DNA from: Spongospora subterranea f. sp. subterranea
Taxonomy: Eukaryota > Endomyxa: Phytomyxea > Phytomyxea > Plasmodiophorida
Direction: 5' to 3'
NCBI GenBank assembly: GCA_049724395.1
Contig: JAUGWO010000013.1
Span: 186,001 to 250,000 of the forward strand
Length of the DNA stretch: 64,000 nucleotides
Shown in pieces: positions 9,287 to 21,941 of the stretch. The notes under the pieces are model-generated. The model worked only from the letters and a program-made list of their open reading frames with translations. It did no database searches and had not been told where the DNA came from. The position numbers and the translations under genes were made by a program. How positions within the stretch are numbered: position 1 is the first letter of the stretch; every line of letters starts with the position of its first letter.

Positions 9287-12200
9287 ATGGACGATCAGCG
9301 AGTTGCCCAACGAGTTCTCGTCATCCTAATCGGTTCGTCACTGATCTCACTGACGATCTTCACCTGTCTTCCCATCCGATTGATAACCGGCCGATATCCC
9401 GGCCGGGCCTTCACGTATTCTCCCCCTTCTGTCGTCAATCGCCCGTTTCCCAAACACAGATCACGCCCTGTTCTAGGGGATATTCTACAATTAACATATC
9501 ACTCACCCACCAACATTTTCAACGTTCGATCTCTGACCGCCATTCACCGAATCGAATCGCGTGTTCGATCGCAACCAGGATGTCGAACAGACCAAGCCGG
9601 CAACTGTCTACTTAGCGATTCCTCCCTTAACTATCTGTTCCCATCGAGAACCGAATCTGCCATCAAGTTCAACGGGGAAGGCGATCTTGTGGATATATCC
9701 ATAGGCCCATCGGTCATGGCGTACATGGGACGATGTGGGTTTTTCGATCGGGAGTTCGGGGTCGATCGACCCCAATCGTCAACGATCACGTCCCTATTTC
9801 AGTTCGGTCTGCCGTTGGACGGATTTCAGGACGCCGACGATCGACCCGTTCAGCAACGGGAACTGTTGGCCGCTCATCTAACCGAGTATATCGCCATCAT
9901 TCGGTCAGTTCAAGCCCCGTTTTCCGTCTCAATTGAAGGAGGTCATACGGTTGCCAGATCCGTTGTCGACGCGCTCATTGACGACCAATGGTTTCTCGTG
10001 ATATCGTATATATCCACAGTGGTGATTGTTATCGCCATGGCAGTAGTGTTTCACCTCAGGGGTGCTGTTCTGCTTCAGATCGTGGCGCTGTCAATGATGG
10101 CCACGATCCTGTCAATTACCCCGTTGTTAGTGCTAGTTCGGTTATTGGGTGAAGTTCGTCATCTGACCGGGATCATGTTCGTCTGGGTCACAATCGCCAT
10201 CACTGCAGTTCGTGTCGCCTGTCTCATCTCCAAATGGATCAGCATCTCTCCGTTCGGTCTGGATAACCGACGATTGGACGAACGGAGTCGGGTTCGCGTT
10301 GTTATCGCTGACGATGTTTGTCGTCCTCCAATCATGTTGGTGACGATATGTTCGGGTCTTTCAATGTCATCTCTCCCCGAGATTCGTCATCTCTCGTTCA
10401 CTATTCTGCTACTCTCACCGTTATCCGCAATGTTCGCTTGGATCTGTTCCATCGCTCTATTAGCCCTACTAGATCGATCCTTTCCAGGTTTTAATCGCAA
10501 ACGTCACGAGATGGTTCGCCACAGATGGAATCGTCTGCTGATTTTAATCAACGACAGAAAGCGTCGAGCGCGTCGTCGCCGTCTCCACAAATACTGTAGA
10601 AAAAAGGACCCATTGAATGATTTATTGGATTCGCTGATGATGCTGCCGCGAATAAGGAAGGTGAGGTCGGACTCTCCTATTCCTAAACCAATGGCGATGT
10701 GGATCGGGTGGTGGCAGATTCGCCATGTCTTGATATCCATCATAACCCTGTCCGGATTACACCTGGTCCTGGCGTATGTCGATCGGCCCAACACCCATGT
10801 AGCGCCATACCCAACTCTGTCCACCATCGAACTCCTATCCCATCTCCGTCGCTATCATCGCCCCAATTGCTCATCGTGCACGTTCCAACCTGATCACCCC
10901 CAACTCGACATCTCATCCCCTCATCGTCGTCCGATCAGTTCATATTCCACATCTGATTTTTTGGCAATTCCCGGCGCTCCACAGAAACTCATGATCGATG
11001 TCGTCGGTCCATCAACAGTTCACTGCGTTTGGACGCGATCCCCATAATCGGCGCGTCTCCATTGCGCCATTATCTGATCGAATACATTCTACGCCCTGAC
11101 CGCCAACACCAGATACAAAATGTGACCAATCCCAGGACCAGAACCGCCCTGATTGGGGATCTGATTCCGGGTCGGGAATACGAGTTCACAATACGGGCGG
11201 TGAATGACCATGGCGCTAGTCTAGACAGCCAGCCGGTACTGGCCCGTATGTTGAGAATTGGGGAACAGCTGGCGATCACATCATTACGAGCAGAGTGGGA
11301 TAGGAAAAGCGATCTGATTAAGGTGTCGTGGAATCGTCAAAGGGGTGATCGGATCCATTATCGACTGGAGATGGGGTCAACAATGATCGGCCAACCGTTC
11401 CCGGGTAATCAGACCGTGGTGTATACCGGCCCAGACCTGTCCAAGACGATCAGACCACGAGGGCCTTGCCTCAATCAGTATAGATATCGGTTCCAGATAT
11501 GGAGCGTGAGAAGGAACGAGACGATATCGGGACCGAGTGATCCTGTGCACCTATCGCCTCCCCCTCGATCACCATTGCGACCGCCGCCACCCAAACTGAT
11601 CACCCAATCGCCAACGATTATATTGCTGATTAAGCGGCCTTTGTGCCATTCTGAGCGAGACCAGATCGTTATCTGGAAGCGGTGCCGGTCTGAGCAGTGG
11701 CCAGATCTATCGCCATGGATTCAAGGAGTGTTCAACCGATCTACCGACGAAGGTGAAGTTTATGAAGAGACGGACACGGCTGTCGAATATCAATATCGAT
11801 CTCAAGGCGTGAACGGGGCCGGAAAAGGTGATTATTCACAGGTGACGACGGTGCTGGCGATGAACGCCGCGCCAATCGCTACAGGGTGTGGGAATTGTTC
11901 AGGACGCGGTGCTTGTGTCAACAGTGTCTGTGATTGCCGAAGCGGGTGGACAGGAAGGCGATGTGAATTGCGAGACGAAGGCGCGTTTCACCAAGCCCAG
12001 GACGATATTACCATGCCCGATATTGGCCACTCAAAAACCGAGACCGATTACGACAATTTCGACTCTAATTATGAGCTGGGAAAGGTGATCGGAGTGACAG
12101 TATTTGTTGGTTTCGCTATGAAGGTCATGTTCACAGCGCGATCATTAACAAGACGAAACGTTGAGAGAATGGGGTGGATGATGATGATCTCGTTGATTAT

Positions 12201-12561
12201 GATTGGGACGGCGATTGAGTTCCTATGGGCGATAGACGCCCCCGCCATCGTTGCTCTAACCGTCGTTATCGGGGCCGTTTATGATCTTGGAGTATGCGAT
12301 CATGAGGAGAGTGTTAATATTGAACGGTCTAATTCATATGCGAAATCATCAGTGATGATGGCGGTGGCGCTATCAGCCATACCGTTAATCATGACTGAGA
12401 TTGGTCTTTGCCAAGGATTCGGTCGGGTCCTCTGTATATGTGCAGGTCTGGCATCGGTCCTGATATTTATCGCTGATCGCATCATCTACTTCTCGTTCGT
12501 TATAACAAAGACCCTCGATCATATAAAGATCAACCGTCATCATAAACCAAATCATTCCTGA
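9287..12561 (+). CDS. RND/Patched-like 12-helix membrane protein with FN3 and EGF modules in the second outer loop
   Basis: TM1 at about residues 10-30 is followed by a ~200-residue outer loop. A five-helix sterol-sensing-domain-like block (about residues 235-400, starting WFLVISYISTVVIVIAMAV) follows, then a basic cytoplasmic linker and TM7 (RHVLISIITLSGLHLVLAY). The second outer loop then carries an FN3 domain (PLRHYLIEYIL..LIPGREYEFTIRAVND), a second FN3-like stretch and a tenascin-type EGF domain (CSGRGACVNSVCDCRSGWTG, 11895-11954). Five more helices follow from about 12085. This is the RND topology (1+5, 1+5). The frame slips once inside the first FN3 at a C4 run (11040-11043); a fifth C would make one ~1,090-residue protein. 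The TM4 acidic pair of Patched/RND pumps is not evident, but TM10 keeps an aspartate (GAVYDLGV). Function is inferred as a sterol/lipid or ligand-linked transporter. Few or no introns, unlike its neighbours. Confidence 0.75.
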
Positions 12562-12795
12562 CACTTTATTTGCCATCACGAATCATGGCCAACATCCATC
12601 GCGTTAGGGCCAGCGCCATCCGTGTGATCGCAACCCATCGCACGAGTGACGAGTCCCTTGTTGAGTACAGTATGGTGTACTGTAGCGACACTGGTCTGAC
12701 ACCAATGTGCCAATCAGCGCCATTCAGTGGGATATTCAAATCTTCTATTTTTCTGAGAGGTGGTCGACGGTTTCCGTGGTCGACCCTGTTCCTAA

Positions 12796-13908
<1,113 letters not shown>

Positions 13909-16762
13909 CTTTCGTTTTTGTTGCTATTTCACGGCAGATTCATAAATATGGCGATGATTCCTGTTCCAGTTTACTGTTGGGTATTTGGCAGTTGCTCTCG
14001 ATAACGTTCCAAGTATACTCTCTGCGAATCTTGACTGGTACGATTTAGTGAATGTTCGGGTATTTTTGATTGTTCAATCGTCGTGATTGCCCAAGTAGTT
14101 TTCACTTAACATCTGCCGAGCTCCTTGTTCTTATGGCGTCCGACTCAGGGAGAAGCTGTGGTCCGGGACTTGTCAAGGTCAAAGCGATAGAGTTCACCTT
14201 ACCATGTCGTACAAAAGGAAACTGGGCTAAGAACTCGATGGGCGATCTGTGCATTGGATAATCAGCGGATGTAATTGTTGATCCTTTACTCCTTCTTAGA
14301 AAAGCCTTTTTTTTATGGAATAGATGGAATGTATGATTATAGCACCTTTATCACATTCCAGGTTCTGGACAATTTGCCCCCTAAACAAACTGAACCTGAA
14401 AATTCAGTTAATTAGCTGCTATAAACGTTCTAAAAATCTCCTTGAGCTTGTAAAGCCAGTCAGGCCTTCCCCAAAGAATTTAGAAACTCCTTCTTTGACG
14501 CCAGGAACTTTTAATTTACGAAGGATAAATCTCTTGTGTCTCTGGAGTTATATCGTGTGTCCCCCTGCTTTCGAGGCCATGTCCTCGGAAACACGCGCCT
14601 CACACAGGATTGGGCTATCAACAGTCTGGGCCTTATCTCCATTATATCCAACACCCATCTACCCATGATGTTCCAACAAAAAAACAAATGGGATTTGAGG
14701 GCTCAATGTGTTCAATAATGGCGGGATAAGTGTTTCCTTCAGATAACAACCTATCTCAATATCATTCGTCTTGAAGATCAAGGTCGTGGTTCATCCCTAT
14801 TTGCCTAAATGGTGTTCTCATTATCCACAGTCTTCAGCTGTGCCCAATTTCAGTTTGACATCGACTTAGGAGTGAGCCGCCTTTGTTCCCCGAATACCGG
14901 TCGTTTACTTGAACGATCTTTGAGTTCTGATTGACCTGGCTAATCCGTTCATCCCTATCAATATCTGCTCTTCCGATCAATCTGATGTTCCAGTGGTCCT
15001 ATTCCGACACAATATGTTCATTACTCTATCGATCATTACAACCTGTTTATCAGGGACATGTCCCTTTCCGTGTTTACTGTCTCCAATCTACAGTACTCAA
15101 TAAACATCTGACCGATAACGAGTTTCACCCATTACATTAACTGGCGATTACCGAATTATAACGACAATATCCTTCTCGACCAGTCGCCGAAATAAATATC
15201 GGTCGATTGCTGTAGTCGTCCTACAGTTCAGTTGGGGCGTCGACAACGTTCCTGGTCATTATTTTGGTTGGGAGAGCGGCATATGTCATAGGAGGTCAAA
15301 GGTGGCAACAGCGCCACCATTGTCAATCTACACAACCGTAACCCATCGATTTAACAATATTGCCTTCCGTCAGGTGGAGGAATCATTCCTCATTCACTTC
15401 AATTACTGTGAGTTATTGACAATCTGGTTTACTGATAATGGAACATGACAAAGTGGCTCTTCTCTTTAACGCACCACAATCGAGGGCACCGGAGAGACAG
15501 GTCGTCTGGCGCTGTCAATAAAATCGCGTTGACAACCTGAACCTAATCCTCTTAATCATAAACGACATGTGGTGAATCCCACCCGGTCATCTCTATCTCC
15601 TGGCAAACCGCCGGCAGCACTTGATAATACAAATCCGGAACAACACTGTAGAACCAGATCGAACGAACGTCGCGCCATTGCGGGTGTTGTTGAACCTCCG
15701 TTCCACTGTCAAGGTTTGCCTGATTATCCCATGGTCGTCGCTCTTTCCACCCTTTCACCACAATATAAATCCGGTGAGATCGGTAACTGGATCTCGTCGC
15801 AAATTGCATTCCGACTTTGAATCTGTCATTGCTCTGCCAAGAGGTGGTAGTTTTGATGTTAGTGGCGTTTCAAATACCTGTAGTGTGTTTAGAACAGGGC
15901 GGAAATTGTTTCGCCGTTTATCTAAAGTGAATCTAGTAAATCGTCCGATACCCGTCTAATCGGAGTGTAATCGGCCATTATAAAGGAAGGTGTTCATCAA
16001 GAGAAGAGGCTATTAAGATCCCCAATATCAGTGTCATGGCGATTGTCGCTATGAGCATTGTGACAGTTCTGTCGGGCGCTGCACTGCTTATCATGGCGAT
16101 ATGTAGATTACGAGAGCGGCGACAGTCATCAATTCAGCCATCCAGCAGTCGATCATATCATTGCCTTTATCGGAAATGCCATTTGGTTCGATATTATTCG
16201 TCATCAAAGGGTTTAACCAGACACTAAATATGATCATTTCAGGACCAGATGTATCTTTATTGATAGAGCGCCATTGCCAACGCCCCTGATCATGCCGCTG
16301 TTAGCCAACGGTCTGACAATAAATGAAACGGGCACTGTAGAGCGATTCTGATGATGACATAATAAATGATTATCGCCCCTATGATATACACAAACAATTG
16401 TTAGAATAAGAGGTTGGCGAATGGGTGTAGACATTAGATAGAGATGACCACATACCGCCTGGCCCCTTCATTGCCTCATAAACCGTCTCGTGTGCTGTCA
16501 TTAGGTCGGTATTTGCCAGAGGAGCACCAACCATGGCCCGCTTCCTTTCTTTCCTGGTGCAAGGGGCTAACCCTTGCCAAAGATGTTGTCAGAAAGTGTC
16601 ATCAGTGTCCAGATATGATATGGGATATGCGTTTCTTTTGCGGCCAAGATTTTGTCGGATCAAAATTGATGCAGTTGGTGTACCACGATCAGGTTTCATG
16701 GAAACACAAGTCCATCGGCAAATCAACGACCGTCCGCCGATATTTTACAGCATCAATGGGCT
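13909..16762. other. 2.8-kb stretch with coding-like fragments but no resolved gene
   Basis: Between 13909 and 14870 only short unrecognised ORFs occur. From 14880 to 16230 the base texture resembles the neighbouring membrane-protein genes. Several plus-strand segments are open (14931-15140, ~15200-15448, 15569-15959), and 16036-16227 begins with a hydrophobic helix (MAIVAMSIVTVLSGAALLIM) followed by arginines. A single-pass membrane protein cut by short introns, or its decayed remains, is possible. I could not build a consistent splice model, and a minus ORF (15552-15809) competes. No family is recognised. Confidence 0.3.
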
Positions 16763-18229
16763 ATGTATCTATCCCAATTTTTGCTTTGGAAACACCATCT
16801 CGATGGCGCTAGACCGTTTCAGTTGCCGGTTTTTGTGTTTTGCTGTTGTCTAGCCGGTATCTCAACTGGCGATCTGACCATACATGATGGGGTCAACCTG
16901 ACCATCCCATCCTTCACATATGTGCATGGGAACGCATCGTTTCGAGTATCGGGACGACTGTTGTTTGTCCAAGGACACGATCTGGCCAATGTCAAGGACG
17001 AGATCAGCGGACGAATCCTGTTGGTCGACCACTCTGTCAATTCCGACATCGCATCGTGGGCGGCGAAGTGTCACGCGAAAGGGTGTGTCGGGGTCGTCAT
17101 GTTCAACCTACCCGATCTCTGGGATTTTGTTGCCTGGCGCTATTTGACGTATTCGACCATCCCGTGCGTGGTGCTGGCCCAGGCGGCACCGATCACTGAT
17201 CCATGGAGCGTCAATGGCAACCTGGCTACGATCGATAGCGATGCTGGGCCATCACCCACCGAGTTATGGATCGGCAACTCGGCCACAATCACATGGTTCG
17301 CTTTCCAGTTGTTCCTCAACGCGTTCATTCTCCTGTATTCGCTGTATAAACTAGGGACATTTGCGGTCGATTTGCACGGTCGGGTGCGAATGATCCCAAT
17401 TCGCCCATTATTAGTGTTCCTATTCCAGATAGCGTCGTCCACTATCAGAGGGCTCTGGTTTCTCAACGCCGTCTTCTTCCAGTTCTATGGGTTGTCGCCC
17501 GCTTTTTATCGGTTCACGCTCTCTGGCCACCTTCCATTCTCTTTGGCAACGCTTTTGCTCGTTGCCATCTCGATGCGCGCCCAGGTTCAGAGCGCGAAAC
17601 CCGAATCGTCGCGATGGCGCCTGATTAGCAACGTGGCCATCGTCTTCTGCTTGGCGACACTCTTGCTAGATGAGATCCTAACCATATTGAGCGCTGCATT
17701 TCACGTTGAATTGGAGGCCGATAACACTACATTTACCAACATTACGTATTTGGTCTTGAATGTCCCGGTTGCGGCTCTGGAAATATTCTACGCTGTCAAA
17801 CTGTCCAGAATTCTCAATTCGACAAGCGGTTCGGGATCGCGTTCCGAGCGATTTCAGACGCGCCGTTTCACGAATGGCGTCATCTGTAGCGCCACAATTG
17901 GCATCTCTATCCTGACAATATACACGATATATTGGTCGTTGCTGGACGTGGTCGGTTCCCATCAGATCATCATGTTGACCGTTATCATGCTCTTCGAGGC
18001 TGTTCAAGGAATAATGAACGTGTGCGCGTTCGTTCAGCGGAATTCGTTGCTGCGTGCGTTCGCCATGGACGCCAGTAGACGGCTATCGTTGACTTTGCGA
18101 AATAGCTCTCGGCGAATGATGGCCAGTCGAAGGCTGAGCAAAGCCTTAGCCGCCGCATCTACGAAAAACGTCATTATTCCACCAGAGAATCAGAATACAC
18201 CTCAACAGGCGATGTCGACCGATACATAA
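16763..18229 (+). CDS. PA-domain seven-helix membrane protein (putative receptor)
   Basis: 488 residues, apparently intronless. An N-terminal hydrophobic signal (LPVFVFCCCLAGISTG, about residues 22-37) precedes a protease-associated-like domain (about 45-140; SGRILLVDHSVNS, AKGCVGVVMFN, STIPCVVLAQA). Seven hydrophobic segments follow: ITWFAFQLFLNAFILLYSLY, LLVFLFQIASSTIRGLWFL, LPFSLATLLLVAISM, ISNVAIVFCLATLLLDEIL, LVLNVPVAALEIFYAVKL, GVICSATIGISILTIYTIYW and IIMLTVIMLFEAVQGIMNV. The ~65-residue tail is rich in arginine and serine. N-glycosylation sequons lie in the outer domain (NLT, NAS) and in a later loop (NTT, NIT). An outer PA domain on a 7TM core suggests a sorting or signalling receptor, but I do not recognise a named family. 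A 77-bp piece of its start is duplicated at 7770-7846. Confidence 0.75.
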   Translation: MYLSQFLLWKHHLDGARPFQLPVFVFCCCLAGISTGDLTIHDGVNLTIPSFTYVHGNASFRVSGRLLFVQGHDLANVKDEISGRILLVDHSVNSDIASWAAKCHAKGCVGVVMFNLPDLWDFVAWRYLTYSTIPCVVLAQAAPITDPWSVNGNLATIDSDAGPSPTELWIGNSATITWFAFQLFLNAFILLYSLYKLGTFAVDLHGRVRMIPIRPLLVFLFQIASSTIRGLWFLNAVFFQFYGLSPAFYRFTLSGHLPFSLATLLLVAISMRAQVQSAKPESSRWRLISNVAIVFCLATLLLDEILTILSAAFHVELEADNTTFTNITYLVLNVPVAALEIFYAVKLSRILNSTSGSGSRSERFQTRRFTNGVICSATIGISILTIYTIYWSLLDVVGSHQIIMLTVIMLFEAVQGIMNVCAFVQRNSLLRAFAMDASRRLSLTLRNSSRRMMASRRLSKALAAASTKNVIIPPENQNTPQQAMSTDT

Positions 18230-19169
18230 TCGGAATTATGTAGATATTATGATAGGGAGCGTGAGTTCATATGGCTAATAAGATCTGGGATAAAGGCTCA
18301 GAATGTCCATGATCAACGGGGTCCAACAAGTTATAGTGTTGAGTTCTTGGCCTTATGAATATCGTGGATGACAAGGGCGATATCCCAACTTAGCCAGTAC
18401 CTGTTGTGGTGATAAAACCAGGAGTGGTGTCATATTAAATCATCGTATGCTGAATACTCTGCTTGTTGATTGTAATCGAGGGCGTATTCGGCCTTGTTTC
18501 TTTTACCAGTTTATTTTATATCACGATCATTGTCGAGCTGGGTTATCCAGGCCGATTCACAAGATTCGTGAAATCCTGTATTACTCAGTTCCATGTCTGT
18601 TGTTTCTTCATCCACACCATACGAATTGAGAATCCGAGCGCAGACGTGAGGTGTATAGCATCAAGTGTTGTAGTTATGTCCCGATTAAATCAGATTCCTG
18701 AAAGCGCCATTTCTAGGCAGCAGTTCCATCACATGTTGACACAAATGGATTCCCGCTACGCTAAGGGAACCAGATCCCGATTGACCAGCCGCGTCCGGTT
18801 AACGAGTACGATGTCCTCCACATCTGGAGTGTTCCCATCTATATTTTGATGAATTTGAAACAAACCAGATTCTGTATATTACCATAATTGGCGCTGCCTA
18901 TATGTTTTGGTAGATCGCTGGAGTGACAACTCTTACGGGTTTGAAACCGTGTGAACTCCCCTCATTTATGCGTTTCAAATAAAGAAATCATTTCTGGATT
19001 GTATTGAAGATCGAACAATGTTCACGAGCAGAGCGCCGACCTGAGGATGGAATTCGGGATTGGGGAGCACACCTCTGCCTCTCGTAGGTGGCGATGAATT
19101 TGGCCAATTTCGGGCAGATCGCGAAGGTGTCCACGGGGTTACACGGTCATTTTGTCGCCATCACCGATC
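18230..19169. other. Intergenic stretch; possible small ORF 18676-18849
   Basis: A plus-strand ORF from ATG 18676 to 18849 encodes a polar 57-residue peptide (MSRLNQIPESAISRQQFHHM...) rich in Ser/Arg. It looks like a cytoplasmic tail but has no recognised domain. It is open upstream to about 18463 through a hydrophobic stretch, without an ATG. Nothing else is supported before COQ5. Confidence 0.3.
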
Positions 19170-20547
19170 ATGTCGCTGGCCAAGCTCCAGTTCCGACTCC
19201 CGATCGCCACGAACCTGAGGCGCTGCTTGATGGTATCGCCCAATGAACCAAATCCTCAATCGCCACCAAACTCGACGGAGAGCGATCCGGAAACCGATTT
19301 TGGGTCTACCAACAATTCAACCGAACCTGTTTTTCGCATTCTTAGACTATATTGATTGCAGTTATTCGCGAGTTCCATCTTCACAAAAAACCTCTATGGT
19401 CAAAGAAGTGTTCAATAGGGTTGCCACAAAATACGATATTATGAACGGTACACCATCATCGTTGATAATTTTTCTTTTCTCTCTTCTCTGTTCCGGATTT
19501 TTGGGGGCAACAAAATCGTCAATTCTGTATTAATTCAAAGTGTGGAACGCAGATATCATGTCGCTCGGTATTCACCGACTCTGGAAAACGTCGGTCATTT
19601 TTTCTGCCTAAGGTTTTGCCACCAGTTGATTTACCTTTTTACAGATATTTTGTAAACCAGTTGGCGCTATCCAGTCTGGGCGCGACTCCTGTTCACATAC
19701 TGGACATGGCTGGCGGTACTGGCGATATCGCCTTCCGCTGCATCGACGCTTTACGTGCTCCGCCAACTTTTCCATCAGTCTTCCCTTCGCCCCGACACGC
19801 TATCACCATTGCAGACATCAACCAAAGCATGCTGGATATTGGCATGGAACGCGCCCGGACACTCGGCTATGGAAGCGATTCCCGCGTTCTTGTTGATTTT
19901 GTTTGCGCTGATGCGCAAAATCTCGTCACTATACCTGATTCTTCTATAGATCTCTACACAATAGCCTTTGGTCTTCGCAATGTCACAAAGAAAGAGGTTG
20001 GCGGTCTGTGATCATATCCATTTCTTCAGATTTGTACCTTTTTGGTGCCTTTTCAATTTTTGGTTCCTGGGGGTTTTTTCCGCAATCAACCATCGCAATT
20101 CAACCAAACTGCATCGCACAATCGTATTGCGTTGCCGTGTTGATGGCTGCCGGATTTTGTTGATCTTTAAACGTTCTTGATTGCAATCTCTCGCTTATAT
20201 TGTTTGAAGTTTTTTTAATTATGCGTTGGTAGTCGGCTTTGGCGGAAGCGTACCGCGTATTGAAACCGGGCGGGAGGTTTCTATGCATGGAATTCAGCAG
20301 TGTTCATGTCCCGGGTTTACGGAAGCTATATGATATCTGGTCGCATCATGGTATCCCGCGCCTGGGCGGCCTGATTGCCGGCGACACTGCGTCTTATCAG
20401 TATTTGGTCGAATCTATCAGGCAGTTCCCCGACCAAGATACATTGGCACAAATGATTCGCGAAGCTGCGTTCAGCGAGGTTTCTCACGAAAATTTATCTG
20501 GTGGAATTGTGGCTATCCACTCGGGCTTCAAAATTCCAGTTGGTTAA
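19170..20547 (+). CDS. COQ5: COQ5, C-methyltransferase of ubiquinone synthesis (UbiE family), mitochondrial
   Basis: SAM-dependent methylation of 2-methoxy-6-polyprenyl-1,4-benzoquinol in the mitochondrial matrix. An Arg/Leu-rich N-terminus ([20 protein letters not shown]) fits a targeting peptide. Then come [28 protein letters not shown] motif I ([14 protein letters not shown]), [12 protein letters not shown] and [16 protein letters not shown], and the C-terminus ends with [20 protein letters not shown]. Introns removed: about 61 nt inside DFG/Y, 105 nt (19448-19552), 55 nt (19590-19644) and 236 nt (19997-20232). All are GT..AG and keep the frame. Start chosen at ATG 19170, the first of the targeting peptide. 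It ends 48 bp from the end of the convergent small gene. Confidence 0.95.
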
Positions 20548-20595
20548 TATATATTAATTCATTTATGCGATATCGTGCCATGCTCAACATTATCT

Positions 20596-20793
20596 TCATC
20601 TTATTGCGCGCCGTCCTGGTGGCGTTATCACGGGTGCGACTGACTTTATTACTGGGTTCATGAGCGGCGCTAGTGGTACACGTCTTGTCTTGTCAACTTT
20701 CTTGCCACCCATGCGCTGTGACACAAGCTCGCCGGTCATCGGGTCAACATTCTCCTTATCATGCACCTCGAACGCGTTCCGCACCTTCGACAT
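20596..20793 (-). CDS. 65-residue protein with KEN box and consensus D-box (candidate APC/C substrate)
   Basis: Small, basic and probably disordered. Residues 13-15 are KEN within HDKENVDPMTGEL. Residues 38-46 are RVPLAPLMN, which satisfies the extended destruction box R-x-x-L-x-x-[LIVM]-x-N. The tail is proline-rich (VAPVITPPGRRAIR). Securins and other anaphase-promoting complex substrates carry a KEN box and D-box in this order and close together, and the wording DKEN resembles securin N-termini. No separase-binding segment can be recognised in so short a protein, so the name is withheld. An AG at the 5' side (TTGATTAACAG) may be a splice acceptor, so an upstream exon is possible. Start chosen at ATG 20793. 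Confidence 0.55.
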   Translation of the reverse strand: MSKVRNAFEVHDKENVDPMTGELVSQRMGGKKVDKTRRVPLAPLMNPVIKSVAPVITPPGRRAIR

Positions 20794-21564
20794 CGCCTGC
20801 ACCTGCCTGTTAATCAAACAATAAAGTACTGTGACTAATCGCCCGTGCGATTATGAACCCCCTTCAGAAATGGACAATTATTTGATATTCCGCGCCAAAT
20901 ACAGTCGTCTATCAATTATAGATACAGTATAGTGTATACCCTCACCGTAAACTGCCAACAAGTGCTGCACGTGGACGTTATCATCGTTACCCATGCATCG
21001 TAACGTGATTTTGCCTGGTGAGTATCCCGAAGTTGGTAAAGGGTGTGCTATTTGATTCTCGACGATTGCACCCACGGTTTTACTTATATACAGCGATCAA
21101 TGCCGAACACGGCCGCTAAACAAGAAATGATGAAAATATGACACATGATATAACGGCCATGCTGATCACATCGTATTCTGGTCTTCGACATGGATAACTT
21201 CAATAACCAAGGATCAAATACTTTTAGTTGGCCAAGGTTCAAGGAAGGGAGGAAGATGAAGCATGGCTAATGCTTTTGTTTGATGGAAGGTAAACCAGTA
21301 CCTAGATTTCTATTGAGCCGTAACCATTTTTTGTTTTGCGGCTAACCGCCATGGTCTGAGAAGTTGATCTATGCAACATTTACCTGACACTGAAAGAACA
21401 AATTGTGATGCTGAATAAATAAAAATACAGATTTCATCCTGTGAAAAAGCAACCCTGTTGTTAATGGTGCCAGACATAAAGTTATCAACTATTAACTTGA
21501 AATGACCCGAATGCCCTAGGTATATAAAGGACCCGATAATGACGTAACTGATCTCCAGACTGTT

Positions 21565-21941
21565 TAATTATAGTGCACTAGAGAATTTATAGAAAGTGAT
21601 TTGGTATAACCTGTTTTGATAGAGAATTTATAAAAGTGTCGAAGCCCCGCTCACTATGGACACACCAGTTGGAAATCACAACGCCTATCTGAAACGCGCC
21701 GACAGACGTATTTTCGGAAGGTCATTCAGAAAACTTTTCTACGTTTCAGAAGATCGATTTTGAGCAGCTTTCTCGCCCAGACATTGTCACCGCTGCTACG
21801 CTCTGTCGGCGCGTTTCACATAGGCGTCGTGATTCCCAACTGGTGTGTCATAGTGAGCGCGGCTTCGACTGTTAATCTTTTTAATTATAGTGTACTAGAG
21901 AATTTGTAGAAGTGATTTCGTATCCCCTGTTTTATTCAGAT
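21565..21941 (+). repeat. Imperfect ~60-bp direct repeats flanking the MITE
   Basis: Copies at about 21565-21627 and 21881-21941 share TTTAATTATAGTG, ACTAGAGAATTT and AGTGATTT..GTAT..CCTGTTTT. They lie just outside the element. They are too long and too diverged for a normal target-site duplication, so the element probably sits between members of an older local duplication. Confidence 0.75.
21638..21869. mobile_element. Foldback MITE-like element, 232 bp, ~70-bp terminal inverted repeats
   Basis: Begins GTCGAAGCC and ends with its complement GGCTTCGAC. About 70 bp at each end are reverse complements with few mismatches, containing ACACACCAGTTGG and GAAACGCGCCGACAGA. The ~90-bp middle is unique and encodes nothing. 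Size and long TIRs fit a MITE or foldback element. No short target-site duplication is clear. Instead, the sequence on either side is itself repeated directly for about 60 bp. Confidence 0.85.

Noticed and set aside
11040-11047. Programmed -1 frameshift in the RND gene
   Set aside because: No classic slippery heptamer followed by a structure is evident, and three other genes show the same homopolymer-type break, so an assembly indel is simpler.
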